NCBI RefSeq assembly: GCF_947488945.1 | Contig: NZ_CANLBS010000025.1 | Location: 1 to 64,000 of the forward strand | Direction: 5' to 3' | From: an uncultured Streptomyces sp. | GTDB lineage: Bacteria > Actinomycetota > Actinomycetes > Streptomycetales > Streptomycetaceae | Length of the DNA stretch: 64,000 bases | Shown: positions 62,049-64,000 of the stretch, piece after piece | Layout: every line of letters starts with the position of its first letter | Position numbering within the stretch: position 1 is the first letter of the stretch | Program-made: the position numbers and the translations under genes | The notes under the pieces: generated by a model | Seen by the model: only the letters and a program-made list of their open reading frames with translations | Database searches by the model: none | What the model was told of the DNA's origin: nothing

Positions 62049-64000
62049 ATGACGAAGCCATCCCTCCCCGACCTCCTCCACGCCGCCGTCACCGCCGTCG
62101 GCGGCACGGAGCGCCCCGGCCAGGCGGCCATGGCCGCCGCCGTCGCTGAGGCCGTCGACGACAACGCCCACCTCCTCGTCCAGGCCGGCACGGGCACGGG
62201 CAAGTCCCTCGGCTATCTGGTGCCCGCGCTCGCGCACGGGGAGCGGGTCGTGGTGGCGACCGCCACCCTCGCCCTGCAGCGCCAGCTCGTGGAGCGGGAC
62301 CTGCCGCGCACCGTCGAGGCGCTGCACCCGCTGCTGCGCCGGCGGCCGCAGTTCGCCATGCTCAAGGGCCGGTCGAACTACCTCTGCCTGCACCGGCTCC
62401 ACGAGGGCGTGCCGCAGGACGAGGAGGACGGCCTCTTCGACCAGTTCGAGGCCGCCGCCCCGTCGAGCAAGCTCGGCCAGGACCTGCTGCGGATGCGGGA
62501 CTGGTCCGACGACACGGAGACGGGCGACCGGGACGAACTGACTCCCGGCGTCTCCGACCGGGCCTGGGCCCAGGTCTCGGTGACCTCCCGCGAGTGTCTG
62601 GGGGCGTCGAAGTGCGCGTACGGCGCGGAGTGCTTCGCCGAGGCGGCCAGGGAGCGCGCGAAACTCGCCGACGTGGTGGTGACCAACCACGCGCTGCTGG
62701 CGATCGACGCCATCGAGGGCGCCCCGGTGCTGCCGCCGCACGAGGTGCTGATCGTGGACGAGGCCCATGAACTGGTCTCGCGGGTGACCGGCGCGGCCAC
62801 CGGCGAGCTCACTCCGGGCCAGGTGAACCGGGCGGTCCGCCGGGCGGCGAAGTTGGTGAACGAGAAGGCGGCGGATTCCCTGCAGAGCGCGGCGGAGGGG
62901 TTCGAGCGGGTGATGGAGCTGGCCCTGCCCGGCCGGCTGGAGGAGGTCCCGGAAGACCTCGGATACGCCTTGATGGCGCTGCGGGACGCGGCGCGCACGG
63001 TGATCTCCGCGCTCGGCTCGACCCGTGACAAGTCGGTCCAGGACGAGGACGTGGTGCGCAAGCAGGCGATGGCGTCGGTCGAGTCGGTGCACGCGGTGGC
63101 CGAGCGGGTCACCCAGGGCTCCGAGTACGACGTGGTCTGGTTCGAGCGGCACGACCGGTTCGGCGCCTCGCTGCGGGTGGCCCCGCTCTCGGTCTCCGGG
63201 CTGCTGCGGGAGAAGCTGTTCTCCGAGCGCTCGGTGGTCCTCACCTCGGCCACGTTGAAGCTGGGTGGCGACTTCAACGGCGTGGGCGCCTCCCTGGGGC
63301 TCGCCCCCGAGGGCACTGCGGGCGAGGACGTCCCCCAGTGGAAGGGGCTCGACGTCGGGTCGCCCTTCGACTACCCGAAGCAGGGCATCCTCTACGTCGC
63401 CCGCCACCTGGCCACCCCGGGGCGGGAGGGTTCCCGCACCGACATGCTGGAGGAGCTGGCGGAGCTGGTGGAGGCCGCCGGCGGCCGGACGCTGGGGCTG
63501 TTCTCCTCCATGCGGGCGGCGCAGGCGGCGGCCGAGGAGCTGCGCGGCCGGCTCGACAAGCCGGTCCTGCTCCAGGGGGAGGAGACGCTCGGCGAGCTGA
63601 TCAAGAACTTCGCGGCGGACCCGGAGACCTGTCTCTTCGGCACGCTCTCCCTCTGGCAGGGGGTGGACGTGCCGGGTGCGAGCTGCCAGTTGGTGGTGAT
63701 GGACCGCGTTCCGTTCCCGCGTCCGGACGATCCGCTGATGAGCGCCCGGCAGAAGGCCGTGGAGCAGGCGGGCGGCAATGGTTTCATGGCGGTCGCGGCC
63801 ACCCATGCCGCGCTGCTGATGGCGCAGGGAGCGGGCCGGCTGATCCGTGCGACGGGCGACAAGGGCGTGGTGGCCGTGCTGGACCCGCGGCTGGCCACCG
63901 CCCGGTACGGCAGCTATCTGCGGGCCTCCCTGCCCGACTTCTGGTACACGACCGACCGGAACCAGGCGCGGCGCTCGCTGGCCGCGATCGACGCGGCGGC
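62049..64000 (+). CDS. DinG/XPD-family ATP-dependent helicase, 3' end outside the window
   Basis: At least 650 residues are inside the window and the frame is still open at 64000. Walker A QAGTGTGKS (about 43-51), DEAH box (VDEAHE, about 238), SATL, and helicase motifs GLFSSMRAAQ and QGAGRLIR are present. Four cysteines (one in SNYLCLH, three in ECLGASKCAYGAEC) form the iron-sulfur cluster site of XPD-type 5'-3' helicases. It probably acts in DNA repair; lexA is expected just beyond. ATG at 62049; TAGGCT (62034-62039) is a likely -10 with a leader of about 0-3 bases. Confidence 0.92.
   Translation, partial: MTKPSLPDLLHAAVTAVGGTERPGQAAMAAAVAEAVDDNAHLLVQAGTGTGKSLGYLVPALAHGERVVVATATLALQRQLVERDLPRTVEALHPLLRRRPQFAMLKGRSNYLCLHRLHEGVPQDEEDGLFDQFEAAAPSSKLGQDLLRMRDWSDDTETGDRDELTPGVSDRAWAQVSVTSRECLGASKCAYGAECFAEAARERAKLADVVVTNHALLAIDAIEGAPVLPPHEVLIVDEAHELVSRVTGAATGELTPGQVNRAVRRAAKLVNEKAADSLQSAAEGFERVMELALPGRLEEVPEDLGYALMALRDAARTVISALGSTRDKSVQDEDVVRKQAMASVESVHAVAERVTQGSEYDVVWFERHDRFGASLRVAPLSVSGLLREKLFSERSVVLTSATLKLGGDFNGVGASLGLAPEGTAGEDVPQWKGLDVGSPFDYPKQGILYVARHLATPGREGSRTDMLEELAELVEAAGGRTLGLFSSMRAAQAAAEELRGRLDKPVLLQGEETLGELIKNFAADPETCLFGTLSLWQGVDVPGASCQLVVMDRVPFPRPDDPLMSARQKAVEQAGGNGFMAVAATHAALLMAQGAGRLIRATGDKGVVAVLDPRLATARYGSYLRASLPDFWYTTDRNQARRSLAAIDAA

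Overview
The window is about 73% GC chromosomal DNA of a Streptomyces or a very close relative. Gene order and protein content match the conserved core segment of Streptomyces chromosomes running from the osaABC osmotic-stress genes through ftsK, recA, miaB/miaA, dapF and hflX towards lexA. Nothing looks like an insertion sequence, prophage or CRISPR array. The names rest on motifs, lengths and gene order read from the sequence; no database search was possible.

Layout. 1-480: the last bases of a 5S rRNA with its terminator, then a tRNA-Thr(GGT). 512-9907: osaC, divergent from the hybrid kinase osaA, followed by the response regulator osaB. 10140-18211: ftsK, a RodZ-like protein, rimO-pgsA-cinA (overlapping stop/start codons), the protease regulator clgR and the mini-ferritin dpsB. 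18524-24592: a small membrane protein, then a nei-type glycosylase and the Lhr helicase on the minus strand. 24660-32731: an AraC regulator, an AzlCD exporter, a cyclase-fold protein, a DUF3046 protein, an AI-2E-type permease, recA-recX behind a TTGACA promoter with an SOS box, and a DUF6197-like gene. 33276-34699: a sulfur unit of rhodanese and cysteine dioxygenase behind an unlisted 28-codon Cys-rich leader peptide. 34732-43541: a flavin monooxygenase, the gluABCD glutamate uptake operon, an OmpR-type two-component system and a convergent TAXI binding protein. 43644-54260: miaB, a degenerate LigB-like gene, a small MT0933-type gene, miaA, a membrane protein, dapF, rshA, an M1 peptidase and hflX. 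54339-55544: a secreted trypsin-like lipoprotein. 55901-61957: a four-gene NRPS-independent siderophore (NIS) operon. 62049 to the end: a DinG/XPD-type helicase that runs out of the window.

Working together. osaA/osaB/osaC form an osmotic stress module: a poly-HAMP sensor, a coiled-coil response regulator, and a kinase/phosphatase switch for an alternative sigma factor. recA/recX, nei-lhr and the DinG-like helicase cover DNA repair. rimO, miaA and miaB modify ribosome and tRNA. clgR controls Clp/Lon proteolysis and rshA belongs to stringent signalling. The NIS operon has a diaminobutyrate aminotransferase, two NIS synthetases and an acyltransferase, but no N-hydroxylase, decarboxylase, transporter or visible iron box. 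It is the part of the window whose product is least predictable.

The most notable items are the Cys-rich leader peptide with its own consensus leaderless promoter, the NIS operon, the ten-unit 276-bp HAMP array in osaA, the 10-bp hairpin fused to the 5' end of the tRNA, and several short tandem repeats in intergenic DNA (13 bp after dpsB, about 17 bp at 32939-33090, about 25 bp before azlC).
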